A stretch of 64,000 bases of DNA from Salisapilia sapeloensis (taxonomy: Eukaryota; Oomycota; Peronosporomycetes; Peronosporales; Salisapiliaceae), in NCBI GenBank assembly GCA_023334545.1, contig JAADVB010000001.1, positions 124,001-188,000 of the forward strand, read 5' to 3'. This document shows, in pieces, positions 12,680 through 23,536 of this stretch (positions are counted from its first letter, which is position 1; every line of letters starts with the position of its first letter). The notes below the pieces were generated by a model. It searched no databases. It was not told where the DNA came from and worked only from the letters and a program-made list of their open reading frames with translations. The position numbers and the translations under genes were made by a program.

Positions 12680-12967
12680 TGAGACAATGGATGCGATCCC
12701 AAGATAGCCTCATCGTTTCCATCCAGGTGAGAAAAACGAAAATAAACACAATCGTCATGGGACCTCCTTTTGCATCTCTACGTATCCAAGTAAGACCAAG
12801 TAGCATGGTTTTCTCTCTTTTTGTATTGTATTTTCTCCTTTTGGTCGAATCGCATAAGCGACTCGTTCTCCTGAACAGCCAACGCATGCAGAAGTCTCCA
12901 ACGCGTCAGCTAGACTATTCTTGTAAAAGATCCCGTTCACACCTTCAGGTAGGCTCATACACCAACT

Positions 12968-14289
12968 CTAGTCGGTGCGGCCGGCGTCACCTCGGCCACC
13001 ACGTCGACCGCCACGCCCACGACCGTTGACAGTGGACTGGTCTCGGCCCGATCGGCCAGGCTTGAAGCCACCGCGACCACGACCACGGTTGTTCGGCAAG
13101 TTGTTTCGGTCCTTTCGCTCGTCGACGAGCAGAACCTTGTCGTGCAAACGGAACTCTTGTCCGCTTGAAAGGACGGATCGAACGGATTCTTGCTCATGGT
13201 AGTCCACAAAGGCAGAGCCACGGTTCGAAAGAATGTTCACGTTCGCAACGTTACCGAACGGTGCGAAGAGCTCCTTGAGCTCACTCTCCTTGGCGTCCGC
13301 AGGCACATCACGGATGAAAAGGCTATATAGAGGATTAGCATGTCGTATAAATACATTCGAAAGAAAAGATTTTACCTGTGGTATCGAGGACGCTCGCGTT
13401 GGGTAGCAGCTTCCGGTGCTGCCTTCTTCGTCGGTGCAGGCGCATTCGCCGAAGCAGCAGCAACAGGGGTGGGAGCAGGAGCCGCAGCTGAAGAAGCGTT
13501 GGCGTTGGCAGATGACTTGGAGGCGAATAGTTCCGCCCATGTCTTGGGGGCAGCAGGTGCCTGAGGCTCCGGTGCAGATGCCTCCATATCTCCCCATCCG
13601 GATGTTTTCTGTGTGGGCTCCTCTGCAGGAACCGTCTCTTCTGGAACATCATCCTTGACCTCTGGTTCCTCCTTTGGCTCTGGCGATGCTGGCGCTTCTT
13701 CCACCACTGCCGGCTCAGGCGTTGGGGTCGGCTCGGAAGACTCAGACGCCTTCGGCTGCTCCGGCAAGCTTTCCTTGGATGGTGCAGGCGAGTGCTCAGC
13801 TACATGGGCAACTGGAGACGTAACCGGCGACGGCGATGCAGCTTCCGTCGGTGACGCGCCAGGCAAGTCAAGGAAGCGCAAGCAGTCATTCAGTACAAAG
13901 TATCCCTTAGGCTGCACCGCCAAGAAGAACGTCTGTACGAACGGACGTGGCGTAGGAGAGTATGCAGGCAGTGTCATGACACCCGTGACAAGTACAAGAA
14001 CGCCACCGTCTTGCGAGCGCTGGCAGTCGAGCGAGCCAGGATCCAAGTCAACGCGTGCGCCTTCGTATCCACGTTCACGGATGGCGTCATGGATGGCCCT
14101 CTGTCCAGAAATGGGCGTTTCAATGCGAGATCCGTCGCCATGGCAGAAGGTACTTTCATCCTTGTAGAACCGGTGGAGGCTGCTGGGATCCTTGGCGAGG
14201 AACTGGTAGTACTGGCGCATGAAAGTGTTTCCGACGACAGCCGGAGCTGGTGCCTCTGGTTCAACAGGGTTTGTACTAGGTTCCGGCAT
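12968..14289 (-). CDS. G3BP-like protein: NTF2 domain plus RRM and RGG tail
   Basis: 422 residues in two exons (14289-13376 and 13322-12968; 53-nt intron). Residues about 18-135 form an NTF2-like fold, beginning VVGNTFMRQYYQFLAKDPSS and containing FVQTFFLAVQPKGYFVLNDC. A Pro/Glu/Ala-rich acidic middle follows. An RRM (SLFIRDVPADAKESELKELF ... GSAFVDYHEQ) comes after the intron, and the C-terminus is RGG/RGRGG-rich. This is the G3BP1/2 and plant G3BP arrangement; the family works in stress granules and mRNA metabolism. The NTF2-RRM-RGG order is seen directly. Binding of a specific partner is not claimed. Confidence 0.88.
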
Positions 14290-14629
14290 GGTTTACGTGG
14301 CGTAGACGAAGGTGAGGGCGCTTCGAGCTCTTGTGGATATCTCGTGGCTTTTTCGATTTTGGTTTGTTGTGCGAAGGGGGTAAATTTAGCTGTACGAGAA
14401 TAATTTGTGTACATTTCTTGAAGAGGCGTAGACACCATGGTAGCTACGCGCTTGCTGTCTTGAATATTGGTGCAAGAGCTTCTTTCAATGTACTTCTATA
14501 GATAGTAAGATACGGAGGTAGGCAGGATAGTGAAGGATGTCAAAATGATATGTATACTGTGAGTGTTCGTGTCAAGAGTGTCAATGCATGTTGAAGTTGG
14601 GCGCTTGATGATTTAAAAGTATCTTTGCG
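14290..14629. other. Gap between G3BP-like and Qa-SNARE genes
   Basis: This is the 5' leader/promoter of the G3BP-like gene and the 3' end region of the SNARE gene, both on the minus strand. No independent gene is supported. ORFs here are extensions of other frames. Confidence 0.4.
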
Positions 14630-15394
14630 TCAGGATAAGTATTTGAATCCGAGAGGTACACAAATGGCGGCGAGAAGGCCGAGGAGGAGCAAGCATGCGT
14701 ATATAAACTTCGTTCTTGCTTGTATTTGCAAAGCTCTTGCTTCAGCCAGCACTTCGACGCCCCGACCGATTTCCACTCGGATCGTGTCCACCTTGGTATC
14801 GATTTGCTCCATGTCTTGTCCTTGCTCATATACGATTTCGCCAACTTCTTGGAAGAGTTCTTTGATTTGAACTGCTTCGTCTGCTATGCGTTGAGCTTCT
14901 CGCACTTCTTCTTTTGCTGTCTGTACTTCAACTGTTGATACCTTGTTTCCAGCAACAAATTCTATTCCACAGACTTTAGACTACCATGCTATCACCATAA
15001 ATGATGAAGAACTGTACCAGCTTCGCACAATGCCTCCCGTCGTTTGGCTCCATTACGTTGCACCTGCATATACAAGTCAATCACTCTCTTCCAAACCAAA
15101 GGCAAATGTCGTTTGAACCTGCTGTAGCTCTTTCAGTATTCGAACATAATCTTCTCGTAGCGACTTTGCTTTCTTATCTTTTCTGTCGCGATGGTTTTGA
15201 AGGTATCCGCTGATTGACTGATACTTTTCCGTTGCTTCCTCTAGCGATGGCACAACCTTTGTTAAATAATCTTCTTCTCGCTTGAGCTCTGGACTATTCA
15301 CCAACGTTTCAGTCTGTTGCACAAGTTCCTGTAGACTCTGTAATTGACGCCTTGCCTCTTCTTCAGTTTCAATTATATGCTCTTCGTCTTCCAT
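14630..15394 (-). CDS. Qa-SNARE (syntaxin family)
   Basis: Membrane fusion protein, 221 residues in three exons by my joins: 15394-15119, 15063-15018 and 14973-14630 (introns 55 and 44 nt). The N-terminal half is a coiled, charged region (Habc-like, MEDEEHIIETEEEARRQL). A SNARE helix runs roughly residues 130-195, with the zero-layer Gln in IVYEQGQDMEQID, matching the Q of the syntaxin motif ESQGEMIDRIE. A single C-terminal membrane anchor (FIYACLLLLGLLAAICVPLGF) ends the protein. The zero-layer Gln and tail anchor make the Qa assignment firm; which compartment it serves is not visible. The 46-nt middle exon is small but restores a continuous heptad region. Transcribed divergently from the TOG gene 165 bp away. 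Confidence 0.82.
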
Positions 15395-15559
15395 GGTCTT
15401 GAATCTCCAAGTTGTTCGGCTAAAACGAGACGAGGATATACCGTTAAGCTACTCAGTAGTTTCATTCCAATCATCTAAATATGGTTAGTTTCAAGTTTGC
15501 ATCTAAATAAAGCAAAGGGTGGGCTTTATTATCCTTTTTGATCATTCATCAACGCAAGG

Positions 15560-18500
15560 ATGCCATCATTACGAAGCCCCCGCAACAAAGATGCCAGTGA
15601 GGCAAAGGATCCGTTCAGGAATAGAGGCGCTTCGAATAAGTCAGCAAGTGGAGGCTCAAGTATGATGGGTTTGCTGAAGTCCAAACTCTCCTCTCGGTTC
15701 GGAAAGAAGAAGAATGCTGGAAACGAGGAAGCACCGAAATCGAATAATGCGGACGTTGCTGAGGTGCAACATGCTGTAAGCGAAGAAGCGGTTAATAACC
15801 ACTCCAATGGACCCGATTACGTGGATGCATACACGGGTAAGGATGAAAACAAGGATGAAGATGAGACCGAACTAGAAAAGAAGCGTGGTCAAAACATAGA
15901 CAGCGCAGAATCATACGAAGAAGTAATTCCGTTTGACGCGATGAAAATAAGCGACCAAAATGACGCTAATGACGAAGTGGATAAAGGGTATAACTCAATG
16001 GGGATGGATGGCACTTCTGCTGGTTTAAGTAGAGATTCACATGAAACTATTGCTCCTAAAGACTCTACTAATGCTCCAGAAAACGGATACATAAGTGATG
16101 ATGAAGCTGAAGTCGAGGTCTTCTCTCAAGACGCACATTCTGAGGTCGATAATCAAAACTCTGGCTTGACCAATGACGAAGCCTTTGGTGATGGAGACGA
16201 TGGAGTAGAAGCTGACACGCATCATCTTAGTTCAAGCTCTCATACACCACGAGAGCTGGATCTGACTGTGGTGGGTATTTCGGCCGATAAACCGGACATG
16301 GCGAAAGTTCCTTCAGTAGCAATGTCAGAGCTTGCAGACATCTATGAAACCAATCCAAACTTTAAGTGCACTACTGAGGCGTCTAATATGCTCAACGATC
16401 GACCTTCAGATGAAGTGGAAACCGAATTGAAGTCGTCCTATCAAGTAAATTTAGACCACTCAAGTCCAATGATGGAGACTTCAACAGTGGACAACGTTAC
16501 CCCCTCAAATGTTGTTTCATCACCAGCTACCAGCTTGACAGCACCTAAGCAAGAGATAGTTGACCCACAAGAAAGGGGAGTAGGCGAAGCTGCTGGCGAT
16601 GCAATGATTGTTGAGTCAAGAAAAAGGACTCCTACTCCGTATCATCGCCAAGTTTCCGGTCGCTCTCGACAACCATCGCTTCAATCTATTGCCGAAATTG
16701 CAGCCAACAGTGATAGTGCCGGTGATGAAGAACCGAGTGACGCGTTTGATGCAGGAGCTGTTATCACAGAGCAACTGGGAGAAAAAATAGCAACATTACT
16801 AGGTGCGGAGCCGTGGGGTGACCGTCAGGATGGCTTCGACGCAATCAAGCGTCTAGTTAAAGAGAAAGAGCTATCACAAGCTAAAAATGGGAAGGACCTA
16901 TTGCACGCTGTTCTTGCTGCAGTTCAATATGGCGTCGAAGACAAAGTAACCCCAGTTATGTACTGCTCTCTCGACTGTCTAAAATCATCTATGAGAGCTT
17001 TTTTCTCCGTAATCAACGATCGTTACGCAGATTACCCGCCAGTTGCGTATCAGCTTAGAATGCTCATTAACGCCTTACTTGGAAAGCTAAGCGACTCGAA
17101 TTCGAGGACTAGACGAGAAGTATCTCACGCTCTTATTCGCTTAGTTCGGGTTCGCAAGCTAAAGGCTTTACCTATCGTAATGACGAGTCTGAAGGAGAAG
17201 GAAGTTCCGGTAGTGTCACAAGCAGAGCTTCTATCGTCCTTTGTACGTGAACTTGGTGTGGAAGGAAAGTACGGGCTTACCATCGATATGGTGATGGAAT
17301 TTGCTCTCCCTGCCCTCTCCATCTCTGAAGCAAAAACTCGGAAAGCTACTATTGAATTAATTGCTACACTCCATGTCCTTGACTATGAATCATCCAAGTG
17401 TCGAATTGAAAATGTTAAGCCTGATATCAAACGCCAAATTAGCAAACGAGCTAAGAAACTAGTAGCTGCATATGCAAAGGAAATGGAAGCAAAGCGTGCT
17501 GATGAACAGCAACAGGATCAGGATTTTGATGTGGAGGTGGATCGGGGAGTTGACTTCTTAATTATTCCAACCAAAGAGAGCCCAGAAGCAGCGGAAGCTC
17601 TGTCGATTAATTGGTCTGCTGCTGAAGAGATGATGGGACCTGTGGAATGGAGAAAATCGGAGAGCAAGACGTGGAGTGACCGGAAAGATGCTTTAGTAAG
17701 TCTTGAAAGCAAAATGAACGATGATAAAGCCAAGGAAAAGCAGGATGCAAGTGTATGCCAAACGAACTTTACTGTCTATTGCACTGTCATCTACAAGTTT
17801 CTGGACGACACCATTGCACCTGTAGTTTGTACTGCTATCGATGTGTTTTCGACTCTATTGAAGGTTTATGGTGCTAAGGTCGATTTCCAGCAGAGAGATG
17901 TCCAAACAATTACAATGTTGACAAGCATGAAGTTACTATCCATCATGCAAAAGTCTAGCACTCGGATGAATCGTGGAGCTCTACGTGGGCTGCTAAAACT
18001 AGTTCGTCTACCATCTCGAGCTGTCGTCCAAGTGGCATTGAGCTGCATCTTTTCCCACGACACAGACTTACTAGTGCGAATGCAGATGCTGAAACTTCTA
18101 GTGCCAGAGTTTGGCTTTCATCGAGAAGCCTTAAGTGCTCAAGTCGTGCTGGAGTCTGTCGCACTAGCTCTTGGAAATACAAATGACAAAGTGAGGAAAG
18201 CTGCGATGGATGTCGCCCTTTGCACCCAACGAATCGTCGGCAAGAAATTCGTCCTGCACAAGTTGGACGGTGTGAAGCCTGCTATCTTGCGTGAACTCGA
18301 AAAGAACTTTGTTGACTCGGACCGACGAGACGACACTCGTCCTCAAACCGTCCATGCGAGTTCTCATACGACAGAAAGTCTTAGCAACAACACAAGTGAT
18401 CTTGAATCCAGTGAGGGCCTTCCTCCAGTAAGTATTGGACGACGGATTCTTCACAGCGCTCCTGTCGGCAGCGGATCCCTGCAGTTCGACCCGAATGACG

Positions 18501-18583
18501 ATGGCACTTCTGCTCGCAGAGCCTCGGTCCTGAGTAACGATGAAGAGTACCTGATGGATTCGATATTGAACGATGAGATTTAA
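15560..18583 (+). CDS. TOG/HEAT-repeat microtubule-associated protein
   Basis: 1,007 residues, single exon. The first 400 residues are acidic and low complexity, with a basic patch near 30-55. Two TOG-like arrays follow. The first (about 400-630) opens with LLGAEPWGDRQDGFDAIKRL and includes GKLSDSNSRTRREVSHALIR; the second (about 690-920) opens with GPVEWRKSESKTWSDRKDAL. The W-x-x-R at the first intra-HEAT loop is typical of tubulin-binding TOG domains (CLASP, crescerin/TOGARAM, CEP104). The paired TOGs without a recognisable kinase or LisH domain point to a microtubule or ciliary protein, but the exact family is not settled. ATG at 15560, preceded by GATCATTCATCAAC, which resembles the oomycete Inr. 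Confidence 0.75.
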   Translation: MPSLRSPRNKDASEAKDPFRNRGASNKSASGGSSMMGLLKSKLSSRFGKKKNAGNEEAPKSNNADVAEVQHAVSEEAVNNHSNGPDYVDAYTGKDENKDEDETELEKKRGQNIDSAESYEEVIPFDAMKISDQNDANDEVDKGYNSMGMDGTSAGLSRDSHETIAPKDSTNAPENGYISDDEAEVEVFSQDAHSEVDNQNSGLTNDEAFGDGDDGVEADTHHLSSSSHTPRELDLTVVGISADKPDMAKVPSVAMSELADIYETNPNFKCTTEASNMLNDRPSDEVETELKSSYQVNLDHSSPMMETSTVDNVTPSNVVSSPATSLTAPKQEIVDPQERGVGEAAGDAMIVESRKRTPTPYHRQVSGRSRQPSLQSIAEIAANSDSAGDEEPSDAFDAGAVITEQLGEKIATLLGAEPWGDRQDGFDAIKRLVKEKELSQAKNGKDLLHAVLAAVQYGVEDKVTPVMYCSLDCLKSSMRAFFSVINDRYADYPPVAYQLRMLINALLGKLSDSNSRTRREVSHALIRLVRVRKLKALPIVMTSLKEKEVPVVSQAELLSSFVRELGVEGKYGLTIDMVMEFALPALSISEAKTRKATIELIATLHVLDYESSKCRIENVKPDIKRQISKRAKKLVAAYAKEMEAKRADEQQQDQDFDVEVDRGVDFLIIPTKESPEAAEALSINWSAAEEMMGPVEWRKSESKTWSDRKDALVSLESKMNDDKAKEKQDASVCQTNFTVYCTVIYKFLDDTIAPVVCTAIDVFSTLLKVYGAKVDFQQRDVQTITMLTSMKLLSIMQKSSTRMNRGALRGLLKLVRLPSRAVVQVALSCIFSHDTDLLVRMQMLKLLVPEFGFHREALSAQVVLESVALALGNTNDKVRKAAMDVALCTQRIVGKKFVLHKLDGVKPAILRELEKNFVDSDRRDDTRPQTVHASSHTTESLSNNTSDLESSEGLPPVSIGRRILHSAPVGSGSLQFDPNDDGTSARRASVLSNDEEYLMDSILNDEI

Positions 18584-18739
18584 TTACATAAAATCCATTT
18601 CATTTCCATTACTACCTTTGCGAAAATGATCTTTAAATTCAATTGACTAACATTGAGATGTACTTAAAGTGTATCAACTTTTTTATGCATTGATGTGATG
18701 CTGACAAGCACACATTCACTCATGTAATATCGATTCTGG

Positions 18740-21052
18740 CTAAAGCTCAAACTCTTCGTCGTGGATATCAAAGAGGTGGGTGCCAATCTCTTTCGCAGCA
18801 ATGTCCGTCGCTTCCTTGAGCGCTTCTGGTCCCGACACGAACGTCCCGACGCAATCAACCATGTCCGGTTTTGATTTGCTGCATCTTGGATGCACATTAT
18901 AAGCTTGTCGAGCAGCCTTGGTTATATCCGGACGATGCCCAACGACAGTGTCGTACTTGGCAAGTAGATCCCGGTAGGTGCATGCTTTAGCAGACGAATC
19001 AAGCTTGTCTGCAGTATAAAGCGAATCCTCCTCTTCAACGGAAGCCACGGTTGCTTTCCTAGCACGATGCTTGTCCATGAAAAAGAAAAACTTGGCAACG
19101 GATGCCGAGAAAAAGACGACCATGATCTCTGTAAAGTTCTCTAGAGGCCAGTATTGCGTCTCAGCTCCTCGTGACATGATCTTCCCGCCATCGTACGTCA
19201 GATATGCCAGTACACCAGACATGACGAGGAAAGCTGACGTGTACAAGAGCACTCGAGTGCTACGTGACCTCAGCGGTTCAGCAAAGGCGATTGCGTTGCT
19301 AGAAGCGCCTTGAGAGTAGACACCACCGTGATCTTGCTCGTATAGCTTCTTATCCAGCGTCTCTTCATCCGGTGTCTTCGTCAGGTAAAAGTCGAACTTA
19401 AATAGCTGCCCAGACGGGTCGAACTTTCGAAGTTCGCAAAGCACCGGATGGATTTCCTGCAGCAGAGAAAGCTCTCGGAAGGAAAAGAGGAAGTACACTG
19501 GTTGTTCTTGCCACTCATGCCGACGTATGGCCGCTGCAATGTCTTCCAAAATCGCAAACATTGGTGTCGCGCCGATGCCACCACCGATTAAGAATAGCGA
19601 CGGATAGTGCTTATACACTTCCAATGATGCTCCATAAAAACCTTCCATACATACAACTGGTGTCTGACCAGTGCTATTGCACTTGTGAGCATATGTGACC
19701 AAGTCCTGCGTCCAATCACCCAGCGTTTTCAATAGAATTGTGAGGGATCCTTTATGGTAATTAGGAGACGAACTTATCGTAAATGGATGCCATTGCTGCT
19801 TTGCCAAGGATGGCACGTTCAAATGGACAAACTGTCCAACTTGATAAGCACCGTCGCGGTCAGTGGATGTCTTGACAACGACCTTGAGAATATCGTCGGA
19901 TAGGACGGACATAAGGGAAACCTGAACAGGCTGCATGGCGTTTTTACGTGCAACGACGCGGTCGAGGTAGTACATGAGTAAGGATGGCGCGAGCCACCAG
20001 ACGATTGGGTTCCAGTGCATCACTGCAAAGATAACTCCTAGGAACGACAGCAGATGTGTCAAGTAGAACGTCTCATACATATTCCGCCGAATGTACGGAA
20101 TCGATGTTGCTGCAACGATGAGCAAGAAGATCAAGGAGATTTCTCCAAACACATTGAACCAAGCATGGTACCCTGGACTCTTATAGTCCAGCTTGCAGGT
20201 AAAGCAAGGCAGTGCCATCTCCTTCAACGTGCCTTCATGAGCCCATATAAAGTAAAATGGAATTGCATGAATGACAGAAGCGACGATGGACCAGACGCCA
20301 AGCCATCGATGGTACTTCATCCCGTTCGCGTACGAAATGCCGAGGTAATCCAACCAAGCACTGTTTCGAGTGATGGGTAAGAAGACGAATGCCATGTTGT
20401 AGACACTCATGTACCCAAAACTGACGCCGATGATCCGAAGCAATGTATAGACGGTGAATTCTGTCTGCCCGATGGTGAATTGCAGCTCCCGTACCACGAG
20501 CCATCCGCAGATGAACATGAAGAGGTTACCACCGAAGAAGCAGATATGGAAGAGGATTTCCCCGTAGCTAAAGGATGCCAGATATCGACCAAGAGCGGAT
20601 GACGCAAGTGTCGAAGGTTTGCGACGAAGGAATGCACCCACGCGTAGTACTTGAATGGAAGCAATGCGATGCATGCTCTTCTCGCGCAGCATTTCGACGC
20701 AAATGAGACCGAAGAGAAGAGGTAGGACAGCATACAAGAAGAAATATGTCACCCTTTGCATTTCAAAATGGAACTCTGGTTTCCATCCCATGTATGCATC
20801 CAGCCATTGCCACCATAGTCCAAGAGATTCAAAGTATCGCAACATTACGGCAGGCATAACGACTACTGTCTGGGCGACAAAGTACGTGACCATGGATGCA
20901 ATGATCAGGACTTGTAGTAGCAGTCTGCTAGACGTTGTGAGCGACCGAGGCTCCGTCCCATCACCAGCAGAAGGCTTCGATAGAAGTGGATTCATCTCGT
21001 TCACGACGGTTGGGGTATGTACAGAGACTTTCAGGTCCGTGAGCAAGACCAT
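18740..21052 (-). CDS. Ferric reductase / NADPH oxidase-type flavocytochrome
   Basis: Transmembrane electron-transfer protein, 770 residues, single exon. The N-terminal half has about seven hydrophobic helices with the ferric-reductase transmembrane signature. Haem-ligand histidines are likely in KYHRWLGVWSIVASVIHAIP and in YLTHLLSFLGVIFAVMHW. The FAD-binding loop is HPFTISSSP and the NADPH-binding glycine loop is LIGGGIGATPMFAIL. A further pair of membrane segments (LLYTSAFLVMSGVLAYLTYD and IMVVFFSASVAKFFFFM) sits inside the NADPH domain, near residues 600-660, before the conserved-looking tail CVGTFVSGPEALKEA. That insertion is unusual for a simple FRE/NOX. Substrate (metal reduction or superoxide production) cannot be told from sequence; no EF hands are seen. 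Confidence 0.85.
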   Translation of the reverse strand: MVLLTDLKVSVHTPTVVNEMNPLLSKPSAGDGTEPRSLTTSSRLLLQVLIIASMVTYFVAQTVVVMPAVMLRYFESLGLWWQWLDAYMGWKPEFHFEMQRVTYFFLYAVLPLLFGLICVEMLREKSMHRIASIQVLRVGAFLRRKPSTLASSALGRYLASFSYGEILFHICFFGGNLFMFICGWLVVRELQFTIGQTEFTVYTLLRIIGVSFGYMSVYNMAFVFLPITRNSAWLDYLGISYANGMKYHRWLGVWSIVASVIHAIPFYFIWAHEGTLKEMALPCFTCKLDYKSPGYHAWFNVFGEISLIFLLIVAATSIPYIRRNMYETFYLTHLLSFLGVIFAVMHWNPIVWWLAPSLLMYYLDRVVARKNAMQPVQVSLMSVLSDDILKVVVKTSTDRDGAYQVGQFVHLNVPSLAKQQWHPFTISSSPNYHKGSLTILLKTLGDWTQDLVTYAHKCNSTGQTPVVCMEGFYGASLEVYKHYPSLFLIGGGIGATPMFAILEDIAAAIRRHEWQEQPVYFLFSFRELSLLQEIHPVLCELRKFDPSGQLFKFDFYLTKTPDEETLDKKLYEQDHGGVYSQGASSNAIAFAEPLRSRSTRVLLYTSAFLVMSGVLAYLTYDGGKIMSRGAETQYWPLENFTEIMVVFFSASVAKFFFFMDKHRARKATVASVEEEDSLYTADKLDSSAKACTYRDLLAKYDTVVGHRPDITKAARQAYNVHPRCSKSKPDMVDCVGTFVSGPEALKEATDIAAKEIGTHLFDIHDEEFEL

Positions 21053-21270
21053 GCCAATGCAGATGTGATATGTAAATACTCGTAAAGCTTTGCAATTGAA
21101 GTCTATCCCATTCCCATGACCAAGTCGCTCTGATTCGATGCGAGGCGCGTGCCTTGATAGGGATTGCGCCCACTGCCATCATCGGTATGAAGTAAAAATA
21201 TTACTGTGTGAGGTGACTAACAGCTTCTTAAGTAGCTTTATGGACAATCTCTTTGGACACAAATGACAAA

Positions 21271-22609
21271 ATGAGCTCCGACACGATTCCAACGACTTGT
21301 GCACGGGTCTTACGTGGTCATCGTGGACCTGTGAATGCCATTCGCTTCAATGGTACTTTTGGCATTGAATATGGCTATGATGCAGTACTAATAACTTCGT
21401 ATGGCACAGCCAAAGGCACGTATGTGATGACTTGTGGTCAAGACAAAAGCGTTCGATTATGGAATCCGCATCGAGACGACCCGGATACACCTACAAAAGG
21501 CTTATTAGTCAAGACTTACGAAGGAAGACATGGATACGATGTGCAAGACGTTGCCATGTACGCTAATATACGCTTATCTCTGTACGAGTAGCATCTAACG
21601 CATGCGTTTTGGATGATACAGTGCTGATGACAATTCCAAATTCGCGTCTTGTGGAAGAGACAAGATGATCTTTCTATGGGATGTCCCCACAGGACGCGTT
21701 ATACGCAAGTTTGAAGGGCATGATCACGTATATACTTTCCGACCCGTTATGCCGTTCCTTATATCTTAACGCACATGTAGACTATCAACTGTGTGCGATA
21801 CAATGATGATGCGTCTGTACTTCTCAGTGGATCCTACGACAAAACCGTTCGAGCATGGGATATTAGGTATGTCTACTCTAGCCTAGTCTCACGCTCATTC
21901 GATAGGCTAACTACTTTTTCACAGAGCTCGCAATTCCTTCCGACCCATTCAGACACTGGATGAGTTTAAAGATAGCGTCACAAGTCTAGTCGTCACAGAT
22001 CATGAGATCATCGCTGGGTTTGCATTTCCCCTATCAGCTACTCTTATCCCAGTTTTAATTTCTTAGTGGATAGGTCAGTGGATGGAACTCTCTGCACATT
22101 TGACCTTCGAAACAGCGCTGTTTATCGAGATCATATTCAAGGTACTTCCTATTCCTACTCATATTACACTCCATTTATACAAACATTTTATGATATAGAA
22201 CCTGTTGTCTGCGTTACAAGATCTCCAGACGATCGATACCTTCTGGCTGGATGTATGGACGGCACACTCCGACTGCTAGACCGGAACGGAGGCAAGCAAC
22301 TACATAGGTACCATGCTCCATCGCTCTATCCAAAAGTCTTGACTCTAACTTCTTCACACCAGTTATCAAGGCCATCAAATGGACTCGTATCGAATCGATA
22401 GTTGCTTTTCTCTGGAAGGAGGACACGTGCTAAGTGGGTCGGAAGACGGTCGAGTCTACTCGTGGGACCTCGTCACGGGGGACAAGTCCACTTTCCCAGC
22501 GCACTCAACACCGGTGCGAGCGATCGCAGCACACCCAGAGACTCCTCTACTCGTATCAGCCAGTACGGATGGCAGCGTCAAAGTGTGGGCGAACAAAATG
22601 GACGAATGA
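21271..22609 (+). CDS. WDR83: WD40 protein WDR83 (MORG1)
   Basis: Seven-bladed WD40 scaffold found in the spliceosome C complex and in MAPK signalling. Eight exons are inferred: 21271-21352, 21410-21557, 21622-21727, 21781-21866, 21925-22017, 22074-22141, 22199-22307 and 22363-22609, with introns of 53-64 nt. Joined protein blocks follow human WDR83 in order: VLRGHRGPVNAIRFN, GTYVMTCGQDKSVRLWNP, FASCGRDKMIFLWDV, LLSGSYDKTVRAWDIR, QTLDEFKDSVTSLVV, SVDGTLCTFDLRN, MDGTLRLLDRNGG and SGSEDGRVYSWDL. The first intron (21353-21409, 57 nt) contains TACTAATAAC, is a multiple of three and has no stop, so its retention would not break the frame. Converges on RTF2 with only 21 bp between stops. Confidence 0.9.
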
Positions 22610-22630
22610 AGGAAAGATTGTATGGTACTT

Positions 22631-23428
22631 TTACGATAAATTGTAGCGCATGCCTCCAACGGTCATGAGCAAGTCATTAGCGCTCTTCTTCTCATCTTTA
22701 TCACTTGAAAATAAGGACTTGTAGACCTGACTCTTCTCCTTGCCTCTCGAGATCGCTACCGCAGCGTCCGCGATAATGTCATTCCCTGCGTTACATTCCT
22801 TTCGAGACTTTTTCACGCCACCACTCTTCTTGACCTCTTTTTCATTCGATTTGCGCTTCTTACTGTGCTTCTTCTTCCCCTTGCGCTCCTGTTTTGCCTC
22901 TGCTTTTTCCTTTAGAAGACGTTGCTGGTTCATGTCGTACTGCTCTTTCGTCTGGAAGAGGTGGATCAAGTGACCATTCGCCATCAATTTACCACATGAG
23001 AGACATTCCTCTGTCTTGACTTCTTTCATGCACCTCTCAGAGACGACGCAACCACAGCTAGAGACCACGACGAAAGGATACTTGCCATTAAACGCAAGCA
23101 TCGTCACAGGACAATAGAACTTGGACGTATCCTGCTCACTACCTTTGTAAAAGTGGCATGTAACCACATCTTTCAACGACGTGATGTGTTTAAACTTGTC
23201 TGGAATAGTCTTGGCAACGAGATGCTCAATCAAGACTTCCTTATTATACAAATTGCCCAGTTCACAAGCGACGATTGGCTCTTGTAGTGGCTCCTGCGAG
23301 ATCGCACAAGAGCTCACTTGTTGTTCACGAGCAAGGTCTTGATCCTGCTTTTCCTTCCGCCCTTCCTTTTGCCCAGCACCACGCATAAACTTGCGCTTTA
23401 CGGCGACAACTCCTCCATCATTTCCCAT
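22631..23428 (-). CDS. RTF2: Replication termination factor 2 (RTF2)
   Basis: 265 residues, single exon. RTF2 is a PCNA-associated protein involved in replication fork stalling and restart, and also reported with splicing. The N-terminus MGNDGGVVAVKRKFMRG is the family signature. A U-box/RING-like Rtf2 finger follows, with CAISQEPLQEPIVACELGNL, FYCPVTMLAFNGKYPFVVV and CGCVVSERCMK...ECLSCGK (about residues 42-145). The C-terminus is Lys-rich and low complexity, with a nuclear localisation character, and ends in SLFSSDKDEKKSANDLLMTV. Divergent from SF1, with 108 bp between the two start codons. Confidence 0.9.
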   Translation of the reverse strand: MGNDGGVVAVKRKFMRGAGQKEGRKEKQDQDLAREQQVSSCAISQEPLQEPIVACELGNLYNKEVLIEHLVAKTIPDKFKHITSLKDVVTCHFYKGSEQDTSKFYCPVTMLAFNGKYPFVVVSSCGCVVSERCMKEVKTEECLSCGKLMANGHLIHLFQTKEQYDMNQQRLLKEKAEAKQERKGKKKHSKKRKSNEKEVKKSGGVKKSRKECNAGNDIIADAAVAISRGKEKSQVYKSLFSSDKDEKKSANDLLMTVGGMRYNLS

Positions 23429-23474
23429 TCTTCTTTAGTATGACAAAGTTTCGTCTTTAAGGTGTTTTCAGGTT

Positions 23475-23505
23475 GTACGGAGGTTGTTTAAATATTACAA
23501 CGACC
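23475..23505. promoter_or_regulatory. Imperfect dyad in the RTF2/SF1 bidirectional promoter
   Basis: The sequence GGAGGTTGTTTAA... faces ...TTACAACGACCTCC, giving an imperfect inverted repeat centred near 23490 inside the 108-bp divergent gap. Shared control of the two genes is inference. Confidence 0.35.
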
Positions 23506-23536
23506 TCCACAAGTCTCACCACGAAAGAGCACGAAA

